64,000 nt of DNA from Paracoccus sp. TOH (GTDB lineage Bacteria; Pseudomonadota; Alphaproteobacteria; Rhodobacterales; Rhodobacteraceae): contig NZ_CP098361.1 in the NCBI RefSeq assembly GCF_030388245.1, forward strand, positions 929,001-993,000, written 5' to 3'. Shown in pieces: positions 26,804 through 36,093 of this stretch; position 1 is the first letter of the stretch, and every line of letters starts with the position of its first letter. The notes beneath the pieces are model-generated. The model saw only the letters and a program-made list of their open reading frames with translations, made no database searches and was not told the origin of the DNA. Made by a program: the position numbers and the translations under genes.

Positions 26804-27879
26804 AGAGCGTTTTTCAGTTTTCCGATCTGCGGGTGCCGGTGATCCAGGCGCCGATGGCCGGCACCGCGACGCCGCGTCTGGCCGCCGAGGTCAGCCGGGC
26901 CGGGGGCATGGGCTCGATCGGCCTCGCTGCCGCTAATCCCGCCCAGGCCGCGGCGATGATGGCCGAGACGCGCGAGCGGCTGGGCTCGGACCGCTATGGC
27001 GTCAACCTGTTCTGCCATCGCCCCGCCCAGGCCGATCCGGCGCGCGAGGCCGGCTGGCTCGACTATCTGGCGCCCGAGTTCCGTCGTTACGGCGCCGAGC
27101 CCCCGGCCCGCATCGAGGAGATCTATCGCAGCTTCCTCGACCATGACGAGATGCTGCGCGCGGTGCTGGCGGCGCGGCCGGTGCTGGTCACCTTCCATTT
27201 CGGCCTGCCCGCGGCCGAGCGCATCGCCGCGCTGCGCGGCAGCGGCGCCATGCTGGGCGCCTCTGCCACCTCGCGCGCCGAGGCGCTGGCGATCCGCGAC
27301 GCCGGGCTCGACCTGATCATCGCCCAGGGCTACGAGGCCGGCGGGCATCGCGGCATCTTCGAGCCCGACGGTCCCGACGCGCGGCTGTCGACCGAGGCGC
27401 TGATGCGCGACCTGCTGGAGCTGGGCCTGCCGGTGGTCGCGGCCGGCGGCATCATGGACGGCGCCGATGCCGCGCGCTTCCTGCGGGCCGGGGCGGCGGC
27501 GGTGCAGATGGGCACGGCCTTCGTCGCCTGCCCGGAATCGGCGGCGAACGACGCCTATCGCACCCGGCTGGCGGCGGCCCGGCCCGGCGACACGGTGATG
27601 ACCCGCGCCATCTCGGGTCGGCCGGCGCGCGGGCTTGCCAACCGGCTGACCGCATTGGGCGAGGCCGAGGCCGCGCCGCCGCTGCCGGACTACCCGATCA
27701 CCTATGATGCCGCGAAGCGCCTGCAGGCGGTGGCGGGCGGCTCGGATTACGCGGCGCAATGGTGCGGGACCGGGGCGCCGCGTGCCCGCGCCATGCCGGC
27801 GGCCGCGCTGGTGGCCCTGCTGGCGCAGGAGATCCGGGCGCATTTCCCCGGCCTCGGCGCTTGCCAGAGCGGCGAATGA
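26800..27879 (+). CDS. Nitronate monooxygenase family flavoprotein (NMO/2-nitropropane dioxygenase)
   Basis: This is a 359-residue FMN-binding TIM barrel. Motifs are [28 protein letters not shown] at the N-terminus, [19 protein letters not shown] (with the catalytic-type histidine after AGG), [31 protein letters not shown] and [11 protein letters not shown]. Family members oxidise propionate 3-nitronate or other alkyl nitronates, but many are only related oxidoreductases. The start ATG overlaps the cmk stop, so the two are cotranscribed, with no obvious functional link. Confidence 0.85.
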   Translation: MKSVFQFSDLRVPVIQAPMAGTATPRLAAEVSRAGGMGSIGLAAANPAQAAAMMAETRERLGSDRYGVNLFCHRPAQADPAREAGWLDYLAPEFRRYGAEPPARIEEIYRSFLDHDEMLRAVLAARPVLVTFHFGLPAAERIAALRGSGAMLGASATSRAEALAIRDAGLDLIIAQGYEAGGHRGIFEPDGPDARLSTEALMRDLLELGLPVVAAGGIMDGADAARFLRAGAAAVQMGTAFVACPESAANDAYRTRLAAARPGDTVMTRAISGRPARGLANRLTALGEAEAAPPLPDYPITYDAAKRLQAVAGGSDYAAQWCGTGAPRARAMPAAALVALLAQEIRAHFPGLGACQSGE

Positions 27880-27889
27880 AGGCTATATC
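27861..27889 (+). promoter_or_regulatory. Likely promoter of rpsA
   Basis: TTGCCA (27861-27866) and TATATC (27884-27889) have the ideal 17-base spacing. The -35 lies inside the end of the preceding gene, and transcription would start near 27896, leaving a leader of about 145 bases before rpsA. Confidence 0.6.
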
Positions 27890-28042
27890 GCGCCCGTCAG
27901 GGTAAGCGATGGGGCCAGAACAGGCCGCTTCACACAGGGTCGGGCGCATGCCGCGACCCTTTGCGCTTATCCCGGCGCCTACAAAGAGACCGGCGGAGCC
28001 AACCGCATGGCCAGAAATAATCGAAAAGGAAACTGGATCTAT

Positions 28043-29722
28043 ATGTGCGCTAAAGCGACCATGGAGGAGTTCGAGGCCCTCCTGAACGAAAGCCTCGCCA
28101 TCGACACGCCCGACGAGGGCTCGGTGGTCAAGGGCAAGGTCATCGCCATCGAGGCGGGCCAGGCCATCATCGACGTCGGCTACAAGATGGAAGGCCGCGT
28201 CGATCTGAAAGAATTCGCAAATCCCGGCGAAGCCCCCGCCATCGCCGTCGGCGATGAGGTCGAGGTCTATCTGGACCGCGTCGAGAACGCCCGCGGCGAG
28301 GCTTCGATCTCGCGCGAGAAGGCCCGCCGCGAAGAAGCCTGGGATCGCCTGGAAAAAGCCTATGCCGCCGAAGAGCGCGTCGAAGGCGCCATCTTCGGCC
28401 GCGTCAAGGGCGGCTTCACGGTCGATCTGGGCGGCGCTGTCGCGTTCCTGCCCGGCTCGCAAGTCGACGTCCGCCCGGTGCGCGACGCAGGCCCGCTGAT
28501 GGGGCTGAAGCAGCCGTTCCAGATCCTGAAAATGGACCGCCGCCGCGGCAACATCGTCGTGTCGCGCCGCGCCATCCTGGAAGAAAGCCGCGCCGAACAG
28601 CGCGCCGAAGTCATCGCCAACCTGACCGAAGGTCAGACGGTCGAGGGCGTGGTCAAGAACATCACCGAATACGGTGCGTTCGTCGATCTGGGCGGTGTTG
28701 ACGGCCTGCTGCACGTCACCGACATGGCCTGGCGCCGCGTCAACCACCCGTCCGAGATCCTGTCGATCGGCGAGACCGTGAAGGTCCAGGTCGTCAAGAT
28801 CAACAAGGAAACCCACCGCATCAGCCTGGGCATGAAGCAGCTGCAGGCCGATCCGTGGGATACCGTCGGCTCGAAGTTCCCGATCGGCTCGGTCCATACC
28901 GGCCGCGTGACCAACATCACCGATTACGGCGCCTTCGTGGAGCTGGAAGCCGGTGTCGAGGGTCTGGTCCACGTCTCGGAAATGAGCTGGACCAAAAAGA
29001 ACGTCCATCCCGGCAAGATCGTTTCGACCTCGCAGGAAGTCGACGTCATGGTGCTGGAAATCGACGAAGCCAAGCGCCGCGTGTCGCTGGGTCTCAAGCA
29101 GACCATGCGCAACCCGTGGGAAGTCTTTGCCGAAACCCACCCGGCCGGCACCGTCATCGAGGGCGAAGTCAAGAACATCACCGAATTCGGTCTGTTCGTC
29201 GGCCTCGAAGGCGATATCGACGGCATGGTTCACCTGTCGGACATCTCGTGGGATGCCCGCGGCGAAGACGCGATCCAGGATTTCCGCAAGGGCGATGTGG
29301 TGAAAGCCGTCGTTCAGGAAGTGGATGTCGACAAGGAACGCATCTCGCTGTCGATCAAGGCGCTGGAAAACGACCAGATGGCCGAAGCCGTCGAAGGCGT
29401 GAAGCGTGGTTCGGTCATCACCGTCACCGTGACGGCGATCGAGGATGGCGGCATCGAGGTCGAATACAACGGCATGAAGTCCTTCATCCGTCGTTCGGAC
29501 CTGGCTCGCGACCGTCAGGACCAGCGCCCCGAGCGCTTCCAGGTCGGTGACCATGTCGACGTCCGCGTCACCAATATCGACACCAAGACCCGCCGTCTGG
29601 GCCTGTCGATCAAGGCCCGCGAGATCGCCGAAGAGAAGGAAGCGATCGACCAGTATGGCAGCTCGGATTCGGGCGCTTCGCTGGGCGACATCCTTGGCGC
29701 CGCGCTGAAGGGCCGCGGCTGA
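28043..29722 (+). CDS. rpsA: 30S ribosomal protein S1
   Basis: S1 unwinds mRNA and docks it on the ribosome. The 559-residue protein contains six S1 (OB-fold) repeats, recognisable as GSVVKGKVIAIE, GAIFGRVKGGFTVDLG, GVVKNITEYGAFVDLGGVDGLLH, GRVTNITDYGAFVELEAGVEGLVH, GEVKNITEFGLFVGLEGDIDGMVH and the last near residue 470. ATG at 28043 (MCAKATMEEFEALL) gives the usual alphaproteobacterial length. An in-frame ATG at 28007 with a GGAG 9 bases upstream would add 12 residues and is a real alternative. Codon use is more biased than in the neighbours, as expected for a highly expressed gene. Confidence 0.97.
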   Translation: MCAKATMEEFEALLNESLAIDTPDEGSVVKGKVIAIEAGQAIIDVGYKMEGRVDLKEFANPGEAPAIAVGDEVEVYLDRVENARGEASISREKARREEAWDRLEKAYAAEERVEGAIFGRVKGGFTVDLGGAVAFLPGSQVDVRPVRDAGPLMGLKQPFQILKMDRRRGNIVVSRRAILEESRAEQRAEVIANLTEGQTVEGVVKNITEYGAFVDLGGVDGLLHVTDMAWRRVNHPSEILSIGETVKVQVVKINKETHRISLGMKQLQADPWDTVGSKFPIGSVHTGRVTNITDYGAFVELEAGVEGLVHVSEMSWTKKNVHPGKIVSTSQEVDVMVLEIDEAKRRVSLGLKQTMRNPWEVFAETHPAGTVIEGEVKNITEFGLFVGLEGDIDGMVHLSDISWDARGEDAIQDFRKGDVVKAVVQEVDVDKERISLSIKALENDQMAEAVEGVKRGSVITVTVTAIEDGGIEVEYNGMKSFIRRSDLARDRQDQRPERFQVGDHVDVRVTNIDTKTRRLGLSIKAREIAEEKEAIDQYGSSDSGASLGDILGAALKGRG

Positions 29723-29768
29723 GGCCGCGCGCCCGGACCGGGGCAAGGCGCCCCGTCGGCTGATCCTT

Positions 29769-29798
29769 GCGCCCCCGGGTCGTCCCGGGGGCGCTTTT
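29769..29798 (+). terminator. Strong intrinsic terminator of rpsA
   Basis: A perfect 11-bp stem GCGCCCCCGGG / CCCGGGGGCGC with loop TCGT is followed by TTTT. Confidence 0.95.
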
Positions 29799-29875
29799 CA
29801 TTGCGGATTTCCGCGTATTGCCCCATAAAGGCTTGAAAAGCACGGCAACCAAACCCGCCGCCGCGCGTTCTCGGA

Positions 29876-29903
29876 TTGATTGCCACAACGCCCGACCTAT
29901 GAT
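29876..29903 (+). promoter_or_regulatory. Likely promoter of ihfB
   Basis: TTGATT (29876-29881) and TATGAT (29898-29903) with 16-base spacing lie about 43 bases before the ihfB start. Confidence 0.6.
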
Positions 29904-29945
29904 CGGGGGCAGGAATTCGTTGGAACACCAGATTCAGGAAACGCA

Positions 29946-30233
29946 ATGATCCGATCCGAACTGATCCAGAAAATCTCCGAAGAGAACCCGCACCTGTTCC
30001 AGCGCGATGTCGAGCGGATCGTGAACACCGTCTTCGAGGAGATCATCGACGCCATGGCACGCGGCGACCGGGTGGAGCTGCGCGGCTTCGGCGCCTTCTC
30101 GGTCAAGAAGCGCGACGCGCGCCAGGGCCGCAACCCCCGCACCGGCGAGGCGGTCAGCGTCGACGAAAAGCATGTGCCCTTCTTCAAGACCGGCAAGCTC
30201 TTGCGCGAGCGGTTGAACGGCGAGGCCGAATAG
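29946..30233 (+). CDS. ihfB: Integration host factor subunit beta
   Basis: This subunit of the IHF heterodimer bends DNA at specific sites. The 95-residue protein has the HU/IHF fold: [45 protein letters not shown] (the DNA-inserting arm with the N-P intercalating tip) and [21 protein letters not shown] precedes the ATG. The gene follows rpsA in the conserved alphaproteobacterial rpsA-ihfB order but has its own promoter, and lapA and trpF follow. Confidence 0.97.
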   Translation: MIRSELIQKISEENPHLFQRDVERIVNTVFEEIIDAMARGDRVELRGFGAFSVKKRDARQGRNPRTGEAVSVDEKHVPFFKTGKLLRERLNGEAE

Positions 30234-30269
30234 GCCAGATTGTCCGCGACCCATTCAGCGGAGTAAGCC

Positions 30270-30671
30270 ATGCGCGCGATCCGGATCTTCTTCCTTGTCA
30301 TTCTGGCCATCGTGCTGATTCTGCTGGCGGTGGCGAATCGCGACCTCGTCACCGTCAGCCTGCTGCCCGAGGCCTTCGCGCCCTTTGCCGGCGGGCAATG
30401 GTCGCTGACCATGCCGGCCTTTGTGGCGCTGTTCCTGGCCATGGTCTTCGGCGTGCTGGTCGGGCTGGTCTGGGAATGGCTGCGCGAGTCGCATCTGCGC
30501 GCCGAATCGAACCGCCGCGCCCAGCACCTTGCCGATCTGCAGCGCGAGGTGGGGCACCTGCGCAAGACCCATGCCGCGCCGCGCGACGAGGTTCTGGCCA
30601 TCCTGGACGAGGCGCCGGCCCGCAAGCCGGCGGCGCAGCCCGCCGGCGCGAACCTGCCGGCGACCCGCTGA
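30270..30671 (+). CDS. LapA-family (DUF1049) inner membrane protein
   Basis: The 133-residue protein has two membrane helices (about residues 4-21 and 48-70) and a cytoplasmic coiled-coil-like tail ([30 protein letters not shown]). This is the LapA/LPS assembly protein A family. In E. coli LapA works with LapB in control of LpxC and LPS. Here it lies in the ihfB-lapA-trpF run, a common alphaproteobacterial arrangement, with GGAG before the start. Confidence 0.85.
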   Translation: MRAIRIFFLVILAIVLILLAVANRDLVTVSLLPEAFAPFAGGQWSLTMPAFVALFLAMVFGVLVGLVWEWLRESHLRAESNRRAQHLADLQREVGHLRKTHAAPRDEVLAILDEAPARKPAAQPAGANLPATR

Positions 30672-30675
30672 GCCG

Positions 30676-31323
30676 ATGACTGTTTCCGTCAAGATCTGCG
30701 GCCTGACCGAGGCCGCCGGCCTCGCGGCGGCGGTCGAGGCCGGGGCGCGCTATGTCGGCTTCGTCTTCTTCCCGAAATCGCCGCGCCATGTCTCGCCCGA
30801 AACGGCGGCCGAGCTCGCCGCGCAGGTGCCGCTGGGCGTGGCCAAGGTGGGGCTGTTCGTGGATCCCGACGATGCGGCGCTGGATGCGGTGCTGGCGCGG
30901 GTGCCGCTGGACCTGATCCAGCTGCACGGCGCCGAGACGCCGGCCCGGGTGGCCGAGGTCAAGGCGCGCAGCGGCCTGCCGGTGATGAAGGCGGTGGGCC
31001 TGGCCGAGCCGCAGGATCTGGATGCGCTCTGGGATTACGGCCTCGTGGCCGACATGCTGCTGATCGACGCCAAGCCGCCCAGGGATGCCGTGCTGCCCGG
31101 CGGCAACGGCCTCGCGTTCGACTGGCGGCTGCTGGCCGGGCGGCAGATCCTCAAACCCTGGCTGCTGGCCGGCGGCCTGACCCCCGAGAACGTGGCCGAG
31201 GCGCTGCGCCTGACCCGCGCGCCGGGGGTCGATGTCTCCTCGGGCGTCGAAAGCGCGCCGGGCGTCAAGGATCCCGAACGCATCCGCCGCTTCATCGCCC
31301 GCGCCACGGCGCCGATCCTGTGA
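30676..31323 (+). CDS. trpF: Phosphoribosylanthranilate isomerase
   Basis: TrpF catalyses the Amadori rearrangement in tryptophan synthesis. The 215-residue TIM barrel has the catalytic cysteine in VKICGLTE, the motif [17 protein letters not shown], the LIQLHGAE strand, the catalytic aspartate in LLIDAKPP, and the phosphate-binding [10 protein letters not shown] and [16 protein letters not shown]. It starts 4 bases after lapA and lies three genes before trpB (with the GNAT gene between); trpA is not in the window. Confidence 0.96.
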   Translation: MTVSVKICGLTEAAGLAAAVEAGARYVGFVFFPKSPRHVSPETAAELAAQVPLGVAKVGLFVDPDDAALDAVLARVPLDLIQLHGAETPARVAEVKARSGLPVMKAVGLAEPQDLDALWDYGLVADMLLIDAKPPRDAVLPGGNGLAFDWRLLAGRQILKPWLLAGGLTPENVAEALRLTRAPGVDVSSGVESAPGVKDPERIRRFIARATAPIL

Positions 31324-31772
31324 GCCCCGCCGTCACTTTCCGCGCGGCGCGGCGCGACGAGGTGGCCGCGGTGGTCGCCCTGCTGCGCGACGACATGCTG
31401 GGTCGGGCGCGCGAGCGCGATGACCTCGGCCCCTATCTCGCCGCCTTCGACGCCATGCAGGCCGAACCCGCGAACCAGTTGATCGTCGGCGCAATCGGCG
31501 GCGAGCTGGCCGCCTGCTACCAGATCACCTTCATCTCCGGCCTGTCGCTTTCCGCCGCCCGCCGCGCCCAGATCGAGGGCGTGCGGGTCCGCCCCGACCT
31601 GCGCGGCCAGCGGATCGGCGAGGCGCTGATCGGCGACGCCGAGGCCCGCGCCCGCGCCGCCGGCTGCCGCCTGCTGCAGTTCACCACCAACCGCAGCCGC
31701 GGCGACGCGCATCGCTTCTACGACAGGCTCGGCTTTACCCCTTCGCATATCGGATATAAGAAATCCCTCTGA
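31320..31772 (+). CDS. GNAT-family N-acetyltransferase
   Basis: The 150-residue protein has a GNAT fold with the acetyl-CoA motif [25 protein letters not shown] and the C-terminal [25 protein letters not shown]. It starts with GTG overlapping the trpF stop (GTGA). Its place between trpF and trpB suggests cotranscription, not a role in tryptophan synthesis. The substrate is unknown. Confidence 0.85.
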   Translation: MSPAVTFRAARRDEVAAVVALLRDDMLGRARERDDLGPYLAAFDAMQAEPANQLIVGAIGGELAACYQITFISGLSLSAARRAQIEGVRVRPDLRGQRIGEALIGDAEARARAAGCRLLQFTTNRSRGDAHRFYDRLGFTPSHIGYKKSL

Positions 31773-31841
31773 CGGGCTATCCCTCCGACGGGCTTTCACC
31801 GTTTCCCAAATACCCATTCCGACCGCGCCGCGAGGAGAGCC

Positions 31842-33074
<1,233 letters not shown>

Positions 33075-33091
33075 GGCGAAAGGCGCGCGCT

Positions 33092-33721
33092 CTATTTCGC
33101 GGCGCGCGCCTCGGCCACCAGCTCGGCCAGTTCGGCCTTGCTCAGATAGCCGAACACCGCCCGGTCGCCGGCGATGAAGCTGGGCGTGCCGACCAACCCG
33201 ATCTCGTCCGCCAGTTCCAGCGACCGCTCGATCCGCTGGGTGATCTCGGGCGCCTGCATGTCGCGTTGCAGCCGCGCCACGTCCAGCCCGACCTCGCGCG
33301 CGACGCGCAGCACCGAGGCCTGCTCGGCCTTGCCCTGCATCGCCATCAGGGCGCGGTGAAACTCGGGATACTTGCCCTGCGCCTGCGCGGCCAGCGCCGC
33401 CATGGCGGCATAGCGCGAGCCCTCGCCGAAGATCGGGATCTCGTGCACCACCAGCTTCAACCCGGGATCCGATTCCAGCAGCGCCGCCACCTGCGGCGCG
33501 TTTTTCCGGCAAAAGCCGCAATTGTAATCCGAGAACTCGACCAGCACCGCATCGCCCTGGGCATTGCCCATCGCCGGCAGGTCGGGACTGCCGAACACCG
33601 CCTGCTTGATCGCCGCGATCTCGGCCGCGCTGTGATCCTGGGCCTGGGCCTGGGCCTGGGCTGGCGCCAGCGGCAGGGCGCAAAGCAGCGCCAAGGCGAT
33701 TGCGGCAAGGGGACGGGGCAT
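33092..33721 (-). CDS. DsbA-family periplasmic thiol-disulfide oxidoreductase
   Basis: The 209-residue protein has a signal peptide ending in a QAQAQAQ stretch that comes from a CCTGGG hexamer repeat (33637-33660). The active site is C68-GFC71 in DYNCGFCRKN, and the cis-proline loop is VGTPSFI. This is the DsbA/Com1-like group (as in BdbD and ScsC). The N-terminal extension SAAEIAAIKQAVFG may mediate oligomerisation, as in ScsC, though this is inference. It converges on trpB and is divergent from alkB. Confidence 0.9.
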   Translation of the reverse strand: MPRPLAAIALALLCALPLAPAQAQAQAQDHSAAEIAAIKQAVFGSPDLPAMGNAQGDAVLVEFSDYNCGFCRKNAPQVAALLESDPGLKLVVHEIPIFGEGSRYAAMAALAAQAQGKYPEFHRALMAMQGKAEQASVLRVAREVGLDVARLQRDMQAPEITQRIERSLELADEIGLVGTPSFIAGDRAVFGYLSKAELAELVAEARAAK

Positions 33722-33812
33722 GGCATCAGTCCTTTGCTGTGGCCCAACCTGAAAGCCACTGCCGGGCGCGTGGGTCAAGGGCCGTGGCATGACAATAGCG
33801 TGGGAGGGCAGC

Positions 33813-34445
33813 ATGGAGCCAGACCTGTTCGGAACCCGCCGCGACGAACCCATCGGTCCCGGCGCCGTGATCCTGCGCGGCTTCGCGCTTGACCCCGCGA
33901 TGCTCGATGAGGTCGCGCGCATCGCCGGCCTTTCGCCCTTTCGCCACATGCAGACCCCGGGCGGGCGGCGGATCGGCGTCGAGATGACGAATTGCGGCGC
34001 GCTTGGCTGGGTCAGCGACCGCCGCGGCTATCGCTACGAACCGCGCGACCCGCTGACCGGCCAGCTTTGGCCCGAGATGCCGCCGCGCTTCCGGCAGTTG
34101 GCCGAGACGGCCGCGGCGCTTGCGGGCTTTCCCGGCTTCCGGCCCGATGCCTGCCTGATCAACCGCTATGTGCCGGGGGTGAAGATGGGCCTGCACCAGG
34201 ATCGCGACGAGGCGGGATTCGACGCGCCCATCGTCTCGGTCTCGCTGGGCCTGCCGGCGACGTTCCAGTTCGGCGGGCCGGAACGCGGCGATCCGGTGGC
34301 GAAGCACAGGCTGAACCACGGCGACGCGGTGGTCTGGGGCGGGCCGGCGCGGCTGAACTGGCACGGCATCCTGACGCTGCGGCGGGGCGAACATCCGCTG
34401 ACCGGCGCCTGCCGCATCAACCTGACCTTCCGCCGGGCGGGCTAG
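33813..34445 (+). CDS. alkB: AlkB-type 2-oxoglutarate/Fe(II) dioxygenase (alkylated DNA/RNA repair)
   Basis: AlkB oxidatively removes methyl groups from 1-methyladenine and 3-methylcytosine. The 210-residue protein has the iron ligands H128 and D130 (GLHQDRDE) and H184 (NWHG), with the 2-oxoglutarate arginines in RINLTFRR. Substrate-loop elements such as INRYVPGVKMGLHQD match E. coli AlkB. ATG at 33813 has GGAGGGCAGC upstream and is preferred over the ATG at 33789. No ada gene or Ada box is apparent. Confidence 0.93.
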   Translation: MEPDLFGTRRDEPIGPGAVILRGFALDPAMLDEVARIAGLSPFRHMQTPGGRRIGVEMTNCGALGWVSDRRGYRYEPRDPLTGQLWPEMPPRFRQLAETAAALAGFPGFRPDACLINRYVPGVKMGLHQDRDEAGFDAPIVSVSLGLPATFQFGGPERGDPVAKHRLNHGDAVVWGGPARLNWHGILTLRRGEHPLTGACRINLTFRRAG

Positions 34446-34512
34446 GGTCCGGGGGACGCAACGCAAAAGGGCCCGCCGCCAGGCGAGCCCCGTTTTCAGG
34501 CCAAAGCGCCGC

Positions 34513-35877
34513 TTATTCCATGAAGAAGGCGAAGCGGATCACGAACAGCGCGGCCACCACCCAGGTCGCGGCATGCACCTCGCGCGCGCGGCCGGTCAGC
34601 AGCTTGATCACCGCGTAGCTGACGAAGCCGAAGGCCAGGCCGTTGGCGATGGAATAGGTGAAGGGCATCATCAGCGCCGTCAGCACCGCCGGGGCGGATT
34701 CGGTGACGTCGGCCCATTCGATTTCCTCGAACTCGCGCACCATCAGGCAGGCGACGTAAAGCAGCGCCGGCGCCGTGGCATAGGCCGGAACCGAGCCCGC
34801 CAGCGGCGCGAAGAACATCGCCAGCAGGAACAGCACCGCCACCACCAGCGCGGTCAGCCCGGTGCGCCCGCCCGCCTGCACGCCCGAGGCGCTTTCGACA
34901 TAGGCGGTGGTCGAGCTGGTGCCCAGCATCGAGCCGGCCAGAATCGCGGTGGAATCCGCCATCAGCGCCCGGCTCAGCCCGGTATTGGTATGGGCCGGCC
35001 CCTCGGTCAGCAGCCCGGCGCGCTTGGCCACGCCGATCAGCGTGCCGGTGGCGTCGAAGACCTCGACCAGCACCATGACCAGGATGACGTGGAAGATGCC
35101 GACGGTCAGCGCCCCCGCCACGTCGAGCTGCAGGAAGGTCGGCGCGATCGAGGGCGGCATCGAGACCACCCCGGCGAACGGGCTGGCGCCAAGCGCGATC
35201 GAGACCACGGTGATGACCAGGATGCCGATCAGGATCGAGCCGCGCACCTTCAGCGCGTCCAGGGCCGCGATGATGAAGAAGCCCAGCACCGCCAGCAGCG
35301 TGCCGGTCTGGGTCAGGTCGCCCAGCCCGACGAAGGTCGCCGGATTGTCCACCACGATGCCGGAATTCTTCAGCGCGATCAGCCCCAGGAACATGCCGAT
35401 GCCGGCGGCGATGGCGCTGCGCATGGATGCGGGAATGCCGGCGATCAGCCAGCGCCGGATGCCGGTCACCGACAGGAACAGGAACACCAGGCCCGAGATG
35501 AACACCGCCCCCAGCGCCTGCTGCCAGGTGAATCCCAGCGCGCCGACCACGGTGAAGGCGAAGAAGGCGTTCAGCCCCATGCCCGGCGCCATGCCGATGG
35601 GCCAGTTCGCCCACAGCGCCATGATCGCCGATCCCAGCGCCGCCGCCAGGCAGGTGGCGACGAAGACCGCGTTGCGGTCCATGCCGGTCGAGGACAGGAT
35701 GTCGGGGTTCACGAAGATGATATAGGCCATGGTCAGGAAGGTGGTGATCCCCGCGATCACCTCGGTCCTGATGCTGGTGCCATGGGCCGTCAGGCCGAAT
35801 TGCTTGTCTAGCACTGTTCCTCCCGTTGGACTGATGCTGGCGCCGCTGGCCGTCAGGCCCGATTGCTTGTCTGGCAT
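34513..35877 (-). CDS. AzgA-type (NCS2 superfamily) purine permease
   Basis: The product (454 residues from ATG 35877, or 433 from GTG 35814) has about 12-14 membrane helices. Its hallmarks are EVIAGITTFLTMAYIIFVNPDIL, GMGLNAFFAFTVV, FFIIAALDALKVRGS, LVEVFDATGTLIGVAKRAG and SSTTAYVESASGVQAGGRTGL, as in hypoxanthine/guanine/adenine permeases (AdeP, GhxP, PbuG). The first 21 codons are a tandem duplication that includes the ribosome binding site, so two starts are possible. It is divergent from the ureide genes, which suggests uptake of purines for degradation. Confidence 0.93.
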   Translation of the reverse strand: MPDKQSGLTASGASISPTGGTVLDKQFGLTAHGTSIRTEVIAGITTFLTMAYIIFVNPDILSSTGMDRNAVFVATCLAAALGSAIMALWANWPIGMAPGMGLNAFFAFTVVGALGFTWQQALGAVFISGLVFLFLSVTGIRRWLIAGIPASMRSAIAAGIGMFLGLIALKNSGIVVDNPATFVGLGDLTQTGTLLAVLGFFIIAALDALKVRGSILIGILVITVVSIALGASPFAGVVSMPPSIAPTFLQLDVAGALTVGIFHVILVMVLVEVFDATGTLIGVAKRAGLLTEGPAHTNTGLSRALMADSTAILAGSMLGTSSTTAYVESASGVQAGGRTGLTALVVAVLFLLAMFFAPLAGSVPAYATAPALLYVACLMVREFEEIEWADVTESAPAVLTALMMPFTYSIANGLAFGFVSYAVIKLLTGRAREVHAATWVVAALFVIRFAFFME

Positions 35878-35893
35878 GATTCCTCCCATTGGC
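35768..35893. repeat. 63-bp tandem duplication carrying ribosome binding site and start codon
   Basis: Copies at 35768-35830 and 35831-35893 match at about 51 of 63 positions. Read on the minus strand each contains GGGAGGA, a start codon (ATG at 35877, GTG at 35814) and codons for (P/L)DKQ-x-GLTA-x-G-x-SI. Confidence 0.9.
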
Positions 35894-35975
35894 GGATCCC
35901 CGCCATGGTGGCCAGATTATGCCCGGCGATCTTCAACGACCATGCAGGGTCTAGCGACAGAGTTTCAACAGAGAG

Positions 35976-36017
35976 TTTATAAACCACATTTTCAAGGAAA
36001 ACTTGGTTCTGTTTATA
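35976..36017. promoter_or_regulatory. Imperfect palindrome in the divergent purine-gene promoter region
   Basis: TATAAAC (35978-35984) and GTTTATA (36011-36017) are exact inverted halves, with AACCA and TGGTT also mirrored inside. It lies in an AT-rich patch between the permease and puuE starts, followed by TTGACA at 36034-36039 on the puuE side. An operator for a purine regulator is a fair inference, and the regulator is unknown. Confidence 0.4.
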
Positions 36018-36093
36018 GAAATTCTCGGGTTGCTTGACAGGCCGGCAGGGTGATGAGTGCTAGTCAGCCAGAAAAGGGAAAAGGAAGCAAGCG

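Noticed and set aside
35878..36093. Purine riboswitch before the permease or puuE
   Set aside because: No three-way-junction aptamer pattern is visible, and there is no terminator or sequestered ribosome binding site in this short region.
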